A stretch of DNA of 64,000 bases from Hafnia psychrotolerans (GTDB lineage: Bacteria; Pseudomonadota; Gammaproteobacteria; Enterobacterales; Enterobacteriaceae): NCBI RefSeq assembly GCF_014639435.1, contig NZ_BMFZ01000013.1, forward strand, positions 40,214-104,213, written 5' to 3'. Below the pieces are notes generated by a model. That model saw nothing but the letters and a program-made list of their open reading frames with translations. It was not told where the DNA came from and searched no databases. Below are positions 36,586 through 44,539 of the stretch, in pieces (the first letter of the stretch is position 1; every line of letters begins with the position of its first letter). Made by a program: the position numbers and the translations under genes.

Positions 36586-37061
36586 TGGGTGAATATCTGA
36601 CAGCAGGCGAGTACCTGCCACACAACTCGCCGATGATGCTACTTGATGACGTTATCTCTGTGGCGGATGACAGCGTGCATTGTCGCGTAAGGGTCTGTCG
36701 TGAGGGCGTTTTAGCGCCGTTCTTGACACCAGCCGGTGACTTACCGGCATGGTTCACTTTAGAAATTATGGCGCAGACCGTCGGCGTATGGTCTGGCTGG
36801 CACAGTCGCCAACGCGGTGAGCCGGTTGCGAGGCTTGGGATGTTACTGGGTGCGAGAACGCTACGCAGCCAAACACCCGCCATCGCTTGCGGCAACGTAT
36901 TAGATATAAAAATGACGCTGCTACTGCAAGACGAAAAATTTGGCAGTTTTGAAGGTGAGGTAAGCTGTGCGGAATGCTCTCTGGCAACGGCTCGGATAAA
37001 TATATACCAGCCAGATCAACAAGAACTAAAACAACTATTCAAACAGGATGGAATGGCATGA
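36585..37061 (+). CDS. apeP: APE 3-hydroxyacyl-ACP dehydratase (ApeP)
   Basis: A 158-residue FabA/FabZ-type hotdog protein. The His is in YLPHNSPMMLLDD (near residue 14), and the central helix reads FTLEIMAQTVGVWSGWH with the catalytic Glu. This is the full set of dehydratase residues and complements ApeI, which lacks the second. One-base overlap with apeO and four-base overlap with apeQ. Confidence 0.88.
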   Translation: MGEYLTAGEYLPHNSPMMLLDDVISVADDSVHCRVRVCREGVLAPFLTPAGDLPAWFTLEIMAQTVGVWSGWHSRQRGEPVARLGMLLGARTLRSQTPAIACGNVLDIKMTLLLQDEKFGSFEGEVSCAECSLATARINIYQPDQQELKQLFKQDGMA

Positions 37062-37789
37062 CGCGTTCAGTGTTGGTCACGGGTGCCAGCAAAGGTATTG
37101 GGCGGGCGATCGCCTGCCAGTTAGCCGCTGATGGTTTTTGCATTGTGGTGCATTACCACAGTGATCTTTCGGGCGCACAGCAAACGTTAGAGCAGATTAA
37201 CGTCAACGGCGGCAGTGGTCGAGTACTGGGTTTTGACATCGCTGATCGAGAAGCCAGCCGAAGCGCCATTGAGCGGGATATTGAAAACCATGGTGCCTAC
37301 TACGGCGTGGTTAACAATGCAGGGATCACACGTGATGGCGCATTCCCCGCGTTAAGCGAAGAGGATTGGGACTGTGTGATTCATACCAATTTAGACAGCT
37401 TCTATAACGTTATTCATCCCTGCGTGATGCCGATGATCGGGCTACGTCAGGGCGGTCGAATTATCACGCTGTCATCCGTTTCTGGCCTGATGGGTAACCG
37501 CGGGCAGGTCAATTACAGCGCGGCGAAAGCGGGTATCATCGGCGCGACGAAAGCACTGGCGATTGAGCTGGCGAAGCGAAAAATAACCGTTAACTGTATT
37601 GCCCCAGGCCTGATAGATACCGGCATGATCCAGATGGAAGCGCCCGCGCTAAAAGAAGCCATGAGTATGATCCCGATGAAACGTATGGGGTCAGCCGAAG
37701 AGGTTGCAGGGCTGGCGAGCTATTTGATGTCTGATATCTCTGGCTATGTTACGCGCCAGGTAATTTCTGTAAATGGGGGCATGCTATGA
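37058..37789 (+). CDS. apeQ: APE 3-oxoacyl-ACP reductase (ApeQ, FabG type)
   Basis: Short-chain dehydrogenase/reductase that reduces the keto group in each elongation round using NADPH. The start at 37058 gives 243 residues. Motifs: cofactor site TGASKGIGRA (about 7-16), NNAG in VVNNAGITRDG, catalytic Ser in TLSSVSGL, and Tyr-Lys in NYSAAKAG. The ends overlap apeP and apeR by 4 bases each. Confidence 0.93.
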   Translation: MTRSVLVTGASKGIGRAIACQLAADGFCIVVHYHSDLSGAQQTLEQINVNGGSGRVLGFDIADREASRSAIERDIENHGAYYGVVNNAGITRDGAFPALSEEDWDCVIHTNLDSFYNVIHPCVMPMIGLRQGGRIITLSSVSGLMGNRGQVNYSAAKAGIIGATKALAIELAKRKITVNCIAPGLIDTGMIQMEAPALKEAMSMIPMKRMGSAEEVAGLASYLMSDISGYVTRQVISVNGGML

Positions 37790-39015
37790 CGCGCCGAGTG
37801 GTTATTACCGGTATGGGCGGCGTTACCGCTTTTGGCAACGATTGGCAACGTGTTTCCGCCGGTTTATTAGCCGGGCAGAATGCGGTCCGTTATATGCCGG
37901 AATGGTCTCAATACGACGGTTTAAATACCTTAGTCGGCGCACCGATAGACGATTTTGTATTGCCCGAACACTATACGCGCAAGCGTATTCGTTCGATGGG
38001 ACGTGTCTCGCTATTGGCAACCCGAGCCACCGAGTTAGCCTTGACCCAGTCTGGTTTGTTGGGTGAAGCGGTACTGACCAATGGCGACACGGGGATTGCC
38101 TACGGTTCATCCACCGGCAGTACCAAACCGGTGAGTGAGTTTGCCACCATGCTGACTGAAAAACACACCAACAATATTACCGGCACCACCTATGTACAGA
38201 TGATGCCGCATACCGCAGCGGTCAATACCGGGCTGTTCTTTGGTTTGAAAGGCCGAGTCATTCCAACGTCTAGCGCTTGTACCTCGGGTAGCCAGGGAAT
38301 TGGATACGCGTGGGAAGCCATTCGTCATGGCTATCAAACGGTGATGGTGGCCGGAGGCGCGGAAGAGTTATGCCCATCTGAAGCGGCGGTTTTCGATACC
38401 CTTTTTGCCACCAGCCAACGCAATGATGCACCCCACACCACGCCATCGCCCTTTGACGTCAATCGTGATGGGTTAGTCATCGGTGAAGGTGCGGGGACGC
38501 TGATTTTGGAGGAGCTGGAACACGCCAAGGCGCGCGGGGCAAAAATCTACGGCGAAATCGTCGGTTTTGCCACTAACTGCGATGCGGCACACATTACCCA
38601 GCCGCAGCGTGAGACGATGCAAGTGTGTATCGAGAAAGCGCTGAAGATGGCTAATTTGCACGCGATGGACATAGGCTATATTAGTGCGCATGGAACGGCG
38701 ACTGAGCGAGGCGATTTAGCCGAAAGCCACGCGACGGCAGACGTCTTTGGCGATCGGACTCCGATTTCATCGTTGAAAAGTTATTTTGGTCATACGCTCG
38801 GTGCCTGTGGGGCATTAGAGGCGTGGATGAGTTTGGAAATGATGAATGAAGGCTGGTTTGCGCCAACCATTAACCTTACCCAGCCAGATCCAGCCTGTGG
38901 CGAACTGGATCACATCATGGGTGAGGTGCGTCGTATAGACACCGAGTATTTCCAGAGCAATAACTTTGCCTTCGGCGGAATTAACACGTCGCTGGTGTTC
39001 CGCCGCTGGCCGTAA
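37786..39015 (+). CDS. apeR: APE beta-ketoacyl synthase (ApeR, FabF type)
   Basis: Second ketosynthase of the cluster, thought to act as a homodimer and to begin chain extension. The product has 409 residues. The triad is complete: PTSSACTSGSQGIG, ISAHGTATERGD and KSYFGHTLGACGALEA. The N terminus TRRVVITGMGGVTAFGNDW is FabF-like. It follows apeQ with a 4-base overlap. Confidence 0.93.
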   Translation: MTRRVVITGMGGVTAFGNDWQRVSAGLLAGQNAVRYMPEWSQYDGLNTLVGAPIDDFVLPEHYTRKRIRSMGRVSLLATRATELALTQSGLLGEAVLTNGDTGIAYGSSTGSTKPVSEFATMLTEKHTNNITGTTYVQMMPHTAAVNTGLFFGLKGRVIPTSSACTSGSQGIGYAWEAIRHGYQTVMVAGGAEELCPSEAAVFDTLFATSQRNDAPHTTPSPFDVNRDGLVIGEGAGTLILEELEHAKARGAKIYGEIVGFATNCDAAHITQPQRETMQVCIEKALKMANLHAMDIGYISAHGTATERGDLAESHATADVFGDRTPISSLKSYFGHTLGACGALEAWMSLEMMNEGWFAPTINLTQPDPACGELDHIMGEVRRIDTEYFQSNNFAFGGINTSLVFRRWP

Positions 39016-39018
39016 TGC

Positions 39019-39591
39019 ATGTTTGAAACCGCGTGCGGTCCGATAGGTGAACTGAGTCAACCGGAACAGGTGTCCGGCTGGCTCGGTGAGGATTTGTTGG
39101 CGCAAATGCCCTCTGGAAAACGCCAGAGAGCGTGGCTTGCGGGGCGGGTTTTATTAGCGCAATCAATCCCAATGCAACCTCTTCCTGCCTTTTTACTGGC
39201 ACCAAACGGCAAGCCTGCATTCAGCCATGCTGAATTCCCCGCTTTTAATATCAGCCACAGCGGTGACTGTGTTTTCGTTGCCACCACGATGCGCGGGCAG
39301 ATCGGCTGTGATGTGGAGCTTATCCGCCAACGACCTGCCAGCCTTGAGATCGCCCGTCATTATTTCAGTTCGCGAGAGTATGCGTGGCTTGCTGCACAAC
39401 CGGTGGAGGGGGTTTGCGCCGAATTTTGGCGGTTGTGGACCGTTCGTGAGGCGATCCTTAAGCAAAAAGGAGAGAGTGTGTGGCAAATGCAGCATATTCA
39501 ACTCGATCCTGAAACGCTGGCCACTCCTGAAGTTGCAGTTTCTCATTGGTACCAGAACGGACATAGCTTCGCTGTGGCGGTAGAGAAATAA
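39019..39591 (+). CDS. 4'-phosphopantetheinyl transferase of the APE cluster
   Basis: Sfp/AcpT-superfamily enzyme that should convert the two cluster ACPs to their holo form. The 190-residue product has the motifs NISHSGDCVFVA (about 75-86), GCDVELIRQRP (about 95-105, with the Mg-binding Asp and Glu) and FWRLWTVREAILKQKGESVW (about 136-155). Arg replaces the usual Lys in the WxxKE part, a conservative change. It is the last gene of the cluster, 3 bases after apeR, and is followed by a strong terminator. Confidence 0.87.
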   Translation: MFETACGPIGELSQPEQVSGWLGEDLLAQMPSGKRQRAWLAGRVLLAQSIPMQPLPAFLLAPNGKPAFSHAEFPAFNISHSGDCVFVATTMRGQIGCDVELIRQRPASLEIARHYFSSREYAWLAAQPVEGVCAEFWRLWTVREAILKQKGESVWQMQHIQLDPETLATPEVAVSHWYQNGHSFAVAVEK

Positions 39592-39680
39592 TGCAGAGTG
39601 TGACGTTGCTAAAAAGAGTCGGCTGGGTAGGGTGTGCGCTGAGATTATCGTTGTCAGGTCTGTGACCGAACCTTCCTGCA

Positions 39681-39714
39681 ACAAACGGGCAGGGTAAGAA
39701 CCTTGCCCGTTTGT
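39681..39714. terminator. Bidirectional terminator between the APE cluster and glpQ
   Basis: ACAAACGGGCA (39681-39691) pairs with TGCCCGTTTGT (39704-39714), with inner G-C pairs and the loop TAAGAA. It lies between convergent genes. Confidence 0.8.
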
Positions 39715-39741
39715 TATGGTTTCAGCGCGGTGAAAAGAAAC

Positions 39742-40827
39742 TTACTTCTGTGGCTGTGTTTGCTGATGTTCTAAATAACTCACGGCTTTATCCGGGAAGT
39801 CAGTGAACAGACCGTCAACGTGCGCCTGCTGATAGAGAATCTGATACAGCGAATTCACGTTGGTGGCATACTTCGGCAAATCATCTGCGCGCACGGTAAA
39901 CGGATGAACCACCAGCTTGTTGGCGTGAGCCTCTGACGTCATCGGCGTGAGTTTAATATTGTCTACCGTGGAGTCCGTTTCGATCAACATATGGTAATCA
40001 GGACCGATTCCGTCCGCATATGCGGCGATTTGCTTCATTGCGCCAGGTTTGAACATCCAGTCATAATTGTAGTTCACCCATTTTCCCTCTCTCTGTTCCT
40101 GCGTTTCGTCCCACTTGGTATAGGCGATAAGCTGAACGAGTTTCAGGTCGATGCCCATTGTAGGCTCGAGCTCATTCTTGATACGCTTTAGCTCATTCGG
40201 GTCGAAGCACTGCACATAGACGTTGCTGCTCTTCGTTGTGTACCCGTACGCCTTGAGGACCTCCAGCACTTTGGCCGAAATATCTTTGCCTTCCTGACGG
40301 TGAAACCATGGCGCTTTGATCTCGGTATAAATCCCGACGTTTTTACCTGTCGAATGATTTAGGCCCTGCACAAACTCGATCTCTTCCTGAAAAGTGTGCA
40401 TACGAAAATCCGACTTACCCATTGGGAAACGCCCTGGATAGGTCTGCACTTGTTTGCCGTTTTTGATATCAAAGCCTTCGGTGAACTTCAGCGATTTGAT
40501 CTCCGCCAGCGTGAAGTCGATGGCGTAAAAGCGACCATCTTTACGCCCACGATGCGGGAAGCGTTGGGCCACATCAGTCACGCGATCCAGATAGTGGTCA
40601 TGCAGAACGACCAACTGGTCGTCCTTCGTCATCACCAGATCCTGTTCGAGGAAATTGGCACCCTGAGCGTAAGCCATGGCTTTGGCTGGCAGAGTATGTT
40701 CCGGCAGATAGCCACTGGCACCACGATGCGCAATAACAATCGGCTCGGCAGCACTGGTGTAGTAGGAGGTAGCAATCAGTCCCGCCAGCAGACTGCTTTT
40801 CAGCACGTGCGTGAATATGTTGCGCAT
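39742..40827 (-). CDS. glpQ: Periplasmic glycerophosphodiester phosphodiesterase
   Basis: Cleaves glycerophosphodiesters to glycerol 3-phosphate and an alcohol in the periplasm. The 361-residue precursor has a signal peptide (about 1-26, ending YYTSAAEP) and the GDPD signature IVIAHRGASGYLPEHTLPAK with the catalytic His; metal ligands are in FLEQDLVMTKDDQLVVLHDH. It follows glpT by 2 bases, so the released glycerol phosphate can be imported by the neighbouring transporter. Confidence 0.95.
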   Translation of the reverse strand: MRNIFTHVLKSSLLAGLIATSYYTSAAEPIVIAHRGASGYLPEHTLPAKAMAYAQGANFLEQDLVMTKDDQLVVLHDHYLDRVTDVAQRFPHRGRKDGRFYAIDFTLAEIKSLKFTEGFDIKNGKQVQTYPGRFPMGKSDFRMHTFQEEIEFVQGLNHSTGKNVGIYTEIKAPWFHRQEGKDISAKVLEVLKAYGYTTKSSNVYVQCFDPNELKRIKNELEPTMGIDLKLVQLIAYTKWDETQEQREGKWVNYNYDWMFKPGAMKQIAAYADGIGPDYHMLIETDSTVDNIKLTPMTSEAHANKLVVHPFTVRADDLPKYATNVNSLYQILYQQAHVDGLFTDFPDKAVSYLEHQQTQPQK

Positions 40828-40829
40828 CC

Positions 40830-42182
40830 TTATGCTCCTTTAGCTAATTGTGCTTTGTGCTTATTCTCACTGAGCATAACGATTATTAGCAAAATCACCG
40901 ACAGCACACAGCCACCAATCATCACGATAAATCCGCCGTCCCAGCCGAAGTAGTCAACGGTATAGCCGACAATAGCACTGGCCGCAACCGAACCGCCGAG
41001 GTAACCGAACAGGCCGGTAAAGCCCGCTGCGGTTCCTGCCGCTTTTTTCGGTGCCAGTTCCAGAGCGTGTAAGCCAATCAGCATGACCGGACCGTAAATC
41101 AGGAAACCGATAGTGATCATACAGGCCATATCAATGCCTGGATTACCGACCGGATTCAGCCAATACACGACGGTGGCGATAGTCACCAGCACCATGAAGA
41201 ACACGCCGGTTGCCCCACGGTTACCTTTGAACACTTTGTCTGACATCCAGCCACACAGCAGGGTGCCTGGAATACCGGCATATTCGTAGAGGAAGTAAGT
41301 CCACGAAGATTTGTCGAGTGCGAAGTGCTTCACTTCCTTCAGATAGGTTGGAGACCAGTCGAGGATGCCGTAACGCAGTAAGTAGACAAACACATTGGCG
41401 ATGGCGATGTACCACAGCAGTTTGTTTGGCAGAATGTATTGCATGAAGATCTGTTTTGCCGTGAGTTCTTGCTCGGACTCCTCTTTATTGTAGTCTGGCG
41501 GATAATCATTTTTGTACTCTTCAATCGACGGCAAACCGCAAGACTGCGGAGTGTCGCGCATGGTAATGAAGGCAAAAACGGCCAGCGCAATCGCGCCGAA
41601 AGCGGGCATATACAGCGCCGCATGCCAGTCGTTAAACCACGCCATACCTAACAGGAACAGCAGCGGAGGAATACCGCCGCCGACGTTATGGGCGCAGTTC
41701 CATACCGACACGACGCCACCACGTTCTTTCTGCGACCACCAGTGAACCATGGTACGTCCGCAAGGTGGCCAACCCATTCCCTGGAACCATCCACACAGGA
41801 ACAACAGCACAAACATGATGGCAATGCTGGAGGTTGCCCAAGGCACAAAGCCCATAAACAGCATCACGGCTGCGGACAGAATTAGACCGGCAGGCAGAAA
41901 CACGCGCGGGTTGGAGCGGTCGGACACCGATCCCATGATGAATTTGGAAATACCGTACGCGATAGAAATACCTGACAGTGCGAAACCAAGATCGCCACGG
42001 GAGAAGCCTTGATCGATTAAATAGGGCATGGCCAGTGCGAAGTTTTTACGCACCAGATAGTAAGCGGCATAACCGAAGAAAATCCCCATGAAGATCTGCC
42101 AGCGTAAGCGGCGATACAAGGGATCAACATGGGCGGCTGACACGGGAACCTGATGTGCTGCGGGTTTAAAGATACTGAGCAT
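40830..42182 (-). CDS. glpT: Glycerol-3-phosphate/phosphate antiporter
   Basis: Major-facilitator antiporter that brings in glycerol 3-phosphate in exchange for phosphate. The start at 42182 ([12 protein letters not shown]) gives 450 residues, close to the E. coli 452; the frame is open to 42200. Key features are [25 protein letters not shown] with the substrate-binding Arg, and [21 protein letters not shown]. Twelve spans. First gene of the glpTQ operon, preceded by GlpR-like operators. Unlike E. coli it is not divergent from glpACB. Confidence 0.95.
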   Translation of the reverse strand: MLSIFKPAAHQVPVSAAHVDPLYRRLRWQIFMGIFFGYAAYYLVRKNFALAMPYLIDQGFSRGDLGFALSGISIAYGISKFIMGSVSDRSNPRVFLPAGLILSAAVMLFMGFVPWATSSIAIMFVLLFLCGWFQGMGWPPCGRTMVHWWSQKERGGVVSVWNCAHNVGGGIPPLLFLLGMAWFNDWHAALYMPAFGAIALAVFAFITMRDTPQSCGLPSIEEYKNDYPPDYNKEESEQELTAKQIFMQYILPNKLLWYIAIANVFVYLLRYGILDWSPTYLKEVKHFALDKSSWTYFLYEYAGIPGTLLCGWMSDKVFKGNRGATGVFFMVLVTIATVVYWLNPVGNPGIDMACMITIGFLIYGPVMLIGLHALELAPKKAAGTAAGFTGLFGYLGGSVAASAIVGYTVDYFGWDGGFIVMIGGCVLSVILLIIVMLSENKHKAQLAKGA

Positions 42183-42247
42183 TAACGCCTCCAATGGCAT
42201 TGGTCAGTTCGCTCATCTTGAACGATTGACAATAAAACCAAACTGAA

Positions 42248-42266
42248 ATGTTCCATAACGAGCGTT
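42248..42266 (-). promoter_or_regulatory. Candidate GlpR operator upstream of glpT
   Basis: ATGTTCCATAACGAGCGTT closely resembles the GlpR operator pattern (ATGTTCG-ATAA-CGAACAT). It is about 65 bases upstream of the glpT start, where a repressor could block transcription. Confidence 0.6.
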
Positions 42267-42448
42267 GTAATAATCGTATGCGCGTAAGTGAACGATGTAA
42301 GATGACATATTTATTACAGTTTTATGAATATGGCGGCAAAATATTGCGGCATTAATTAACATTTTGAAATACGAAATTGCGCCTTTTAGCTGTCAATGAT
42401 CACATTTTTAGCTTTTTATTGTCACATTCTGGGGCGTCGGCGCGAAAA

Positions 42449-42468
42449 TATTCGTTTATGAGCGAATA
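42449..42468 (-). promoter_or_regulatory. Second GlpR-like palindrome upstream of glpT
   Basis: TATTCG-TTTATGAG-CGAATA is a symmetrical site of GlpR type, about 270 bases upstream of glpT and near the end of dcrB. Paired distant sites would fit the looping known for glp operators. The rest of the 391-base glpT/dcrB gap is A+T-rich, and no other clear element was seen apart from the dcrB terminator. Confidence 0.45.
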
Positions 42469-42526
42469 AGTCCATAGGAAGGGAATGGGTTTAATGTGTC
42501 AGGACGTGTCAGGAAGAGATCAGCAA

Positions 42527-42556
42527 TGAAAAAGCGGGGAAAGCCCCGCTTTTTCA
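42527..42556. terminator. dcrB terminator
   Basis: TGAAAAAGCGGGG (42527-42539), loop AAAG, CCCCGCTTTTTCA (42544-42556): a perfect 13-bp stem with A/T tracts on both sides, able to act in both directions. It is 17 bases past the dcrB stop. Confidence 0.92.
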
Positions 42557-42573
42557 TACTTAAAAGAGAATAA

Positions 42574-43128
42574 TCACTGAATTTTTAGCGTGTTAATGAT
42601 TGCTTCTGCATCAGTTTGCGCCTGCTGCTGATTATCCGCAGGTAAGGTGATCTGCAAGGTCAGTAGGTGGCTGTCCACTTTACCCAGAATAATAGACGAG
42701 TAAGCTTTCTGACCGGCAGAAGATATCACGCTGTCGTACTGTTGCAGAGTCTGGCCGTTGACCTGAATCGACTTATCCGTTACCACTTGCAGATTAGTGT
42801 CGCGGGCTTTCTGTTGATCCTGCAGGCGGGCTGTCAGAACATTCAGCGATTCGTTCGTGTTGTCACCCAGGATCACAATCACCGCTTTCTGACCCGTGCT
42901 GTCGGCGTACACGTGCATGTTATTGGCTTGGCTGCCCAGCTTACCGCTCTGGTCGCTCATGCCTTGCGGCAGAGAGAACGTTACTTTACCGTCAAGCAGG
43001 CTGACTGGTACCGTAGCCGAAGCCGCCGGTGCGCCTTTATCCGCCACTTTGTCGCTGGTTTTACCATCGCATGCAGCCAGACCGATGATCAGCACGCTCA
43101 TACCTACAAATTTCACTAAATTACGCAT
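42574..43128 (-). CDS. dcrB: DcrB lipoprotein
   Basis: A 184-residue inner-membrane/periplasmic lipoprotein, found in E. coli as needed for phage C1 and C6 DNA entry and later tied to envelope lipoprotein maturation. Signal peptide [20 protein letters not shown] with lipobox LAAC and Asp at +2, which favours inner-membrane retention. The conserved mature core includes [32 protein letters not shown] and [14 protein letters not shown]. Followed by a strong terminator. Confidence 0.93.
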   Translation of the reverse strand: MRNLVKFVGMSVLIIGLAACDGKTSDKVADKGAPAASATVPVSLLDGKVTFSLPQGMSDQSGKLGSQANNMHVYADSTGQKAVIVILGDNTNESLNVLTARLQDQQKARDTNLQVVTDKSIQVNGQTLQQYDSVISSAGQKAYSSIILGKVDSHLLTLQITLPADNQQQAQTDAEAIINTLKIQ

Positions 43129-43152
43129 AGTTCTTCCTTTGATTTTAACGCG

Positions 43153-43213
43153 CTATACACCCGCCATACTTCAGGTTGCAGCCGTACTGCAACTCGACAT
43201 TTTTTGGGTATAG
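43153..43213. repeat. 61-bp internally deleted copy of the palindromic repeat
   Basis: Bounded by CTATACACCC and GGGTATAG, with arms CATACTTCAGGTTGCAG and, inverted, CTGCAACTCGACA. These match the arms of the 132-base element at 18904, with the middle missing. It lies between yhhQ and dcrB on the yhhQ transcript and would fold into a hairpin. Confidence 0.7.
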
Positions 43214-43295
43214 ATTCTTGATTTCACGGCCTGTATGGCAACCCATTAACGCGCTAAATGCAACTCCAATTATCTGGAATATAACCACAGAGCGA

Positions 43296-43967
43296 CTAGC
43301 GAGAATGTAGCTGAAAATGGGGGTTATGCCCGCTTTGTGAAAGACGTTTTAATAGCACATTGAGCAGCACACCGTACATCGGCAAGAAAAAAATCATACA
43401 TATTAATAGCTTGAATGTGTAATCCACTAAGGCGATCTCCACCCAATTATTTGCCATAAATTCGTCACTGCTTTTATAGAAAGCGATAAAGAAGAATGAC
43501 AGCGTATCGCTGATGTTGCCAAGGAACATGGCGGCGGCAGGCGCCACCCACCAGTTGCGCAACTGGCGCAGGCGGTTAAAGACGTGAACATCGAGGATTT
43601 GGCCCAGCACGTAAGCCATAAAGCTCGCGATAGCAATACGTGCCACCATGATATTCAAACTGCCGAGTGCGGCAAAACCTTGCCATGCGGCGTCAAAGAA
43701 CAGCGCGGAAATGACATAGGAGATGATCAGCGCAGGCATCATGACCGACAAAATAATGCGCCGAGCTAGCGGTGCGCCAAAAATACGCACGGTCAGATCG
43801 GTTGCCAGAAAAATGAAGGGAAACGTGAACGCACCCCAGGTGGTGTGGAAACCGAGGATAGAGATCGGCAGTTGCACCAGATAGTTACTGGAAGTGATGA
43901 TGGTTATGTGGAATAACGACAACCATATCAACGCGGAAACCCGCTGTTGAGCAGTAAAGGAATACAT
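43296..43967 (-). CDS. yhhQ: YhhQ, queuosine precursor (7-cyano-7-deazaguanine/preQ1) transporter
   Basis: Inner-membrane VUT-family transporter that imports preQ0/preQ1 for queuosine modification of tRNA. The start at 43967 (MYSFTAQQRVSALIWLSLFH) gives 223 residues (E. coli 221); the open frame extends to 44030 but covers the leader. Six spans; conserved SSNYLVQLPISILGFHTTWGAFTFPFIF and QILDVHVFNRLRQ. AAGG lies 8 bases before the ATG and forms the 3' end of a riboswitch-like fold. Confidence 0.93.
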   Translation of the reverse strand: MYSFTAQQRVSALIWLSLFHITIITSSNYLVQLPISILGFHTTWGAFTFPFIFLATDLTVRIFGAPLARRIILSVMMPALIISYVISALFFDAAWQGFAALGSLNIMVARIAIASFMAYVLGQILDVHVFNRLRQLRNWWVAPAAAMFLGNISDTLSFFFIAFYKSSDEFMANNWVEIALVDYTFKLLICMIFFLPMYGVLLNVLLKRLSQSGHNPHFQLHSR

Positions 43968-43975
43968 ACATGTGA

Positions 43976-44007
43976 CCTTTTTAGTTAATTGGGGTGAGGG
44001 AACCCAA
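43976..44007 (-). promoter_or_regulatory. Candidate preQ1-I riboswitch upstream of yhhQ
   Basis: On the minus strand TTGGG (44007-44003) pairs with CCCAA (43993-43989) around the 9-base loop TTCCCTCAC. The tail TTAACTAAAAAGG ends in the yhhQ ribosome-binding site. This is the minimal preQ1-I layout: a 5-bp stem, a C-rich loop, an A-rich tail, and a terminal GG that can pair with loop C residues to form the pseudoknot. It resembles the compact Thermoanaerobacter tengcongensis aptamer in stem and tail. Binding of preQ1 would hide the ribosome-binding site of a gene for preQ1 uptake. It was found by eye; the 9-base loop is slightly shorter than usual. Confidence 0.6.
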
Positions 44008-44010
44008 ATA

Positions 44011-44034
44011 CCCTGTGTCTTTGAAGCCACAGGG
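44011..44034 (-). other. Hairpin in the yhhQ leader, just upstream of the riboswitch candidate
   Basis: CCCTGTG (44011-44017) pairs with CACAGGG (44028-44034) around a 10-base loop. It is separated from the riboswitch stem by three bases and could stack on it. The remaining divergent region to tusA (about 240 bases) shows nothing else clear. Confidence 0.5.
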
Positions 44035-44271
44035 GCGTTAGCGACGATAGCAAACCAGAATCACAGACCCATGTTAGCTATCGGAATTTACTCGCTGACT
44101 GTCTTGCCGCCATGCGATTAACAATCAGCGGCGCGCATAGTACCTGTTAGCATGACGTTTGCGCAACAGATGGCATGGTTAATTTTAGCGCAATCCATTG
44201 CCTGTGTTGCGTAACCCAATTAGCGGTATAAACTGTCGCGCAATTAATGCCTGAAGATGTTGAGATACCCA

Positions 44272-44529
44272 ATGACTGATCCCTTTATGAACCCTGACCA
44301 TCAACTGGATGCGTTGGGTCTGCGTTGTCCTGAGCCGGTAATGATGGTTCGCAAAACGGTGCGTGCAATGAAAGATGGCGAAACCCTACTGGTGATTGCT
44401 GACGATCCGGCAACCACCCGTGATATACCGGGTTTTTGCCGTTTCATGGAACATACGTTGTTAGCGGCCGAGACAGAGCAGCTGCCGTACCGCTATTTAT
44501 TGGCCAAAGGTGTGGTAAAAGCACAGTAG
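44272..44529 (+). CDS. tusA: Sulfur carrier protein TusA
   Basis: Accepts persulfide sulfur from IscS and passes it to TusBCD for tRNA 2-thiouridine synthesis. The start at 44272 ([22 protein letters not shown]) gives 85 residues (E. coli 81). The active Cys is in [10 protein letters not shown]. The frame opens upstream at 44257 but the E. coli-like start is preferred. It converges on zntA with a 10-base gap. Confidence 0.94.
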   Translation: MTDPFMNPDHQLDALGLRCPEPVMMVRKTVRAMKDGETLLVIADDPATTRDIPGFCRFMEHTLLAAETEQLPYRYLLAKGVVKAQ

Positions 44530-44539
44530 CAATAAAGGC

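Noticed and set aside
36305-36895. 196-codon frame antisense to apeO/apeP
   Set aside because: Fully inside two well-supported genes on the other strand; the product resembles no family.
39193-39684. 163-codon frame antisense to the phosphopantetheinyl transferase
   Set aside because: The sense frame has all transferase motifs and correct spacing to apeR; the antisense frame has none.
42396-42416. CRP-like TGTCA...TCACA site upstream of glpT
   Set aside because: The half-sites are only 4 bases apart instead of 6, so it does not fit the CRP palindrome.
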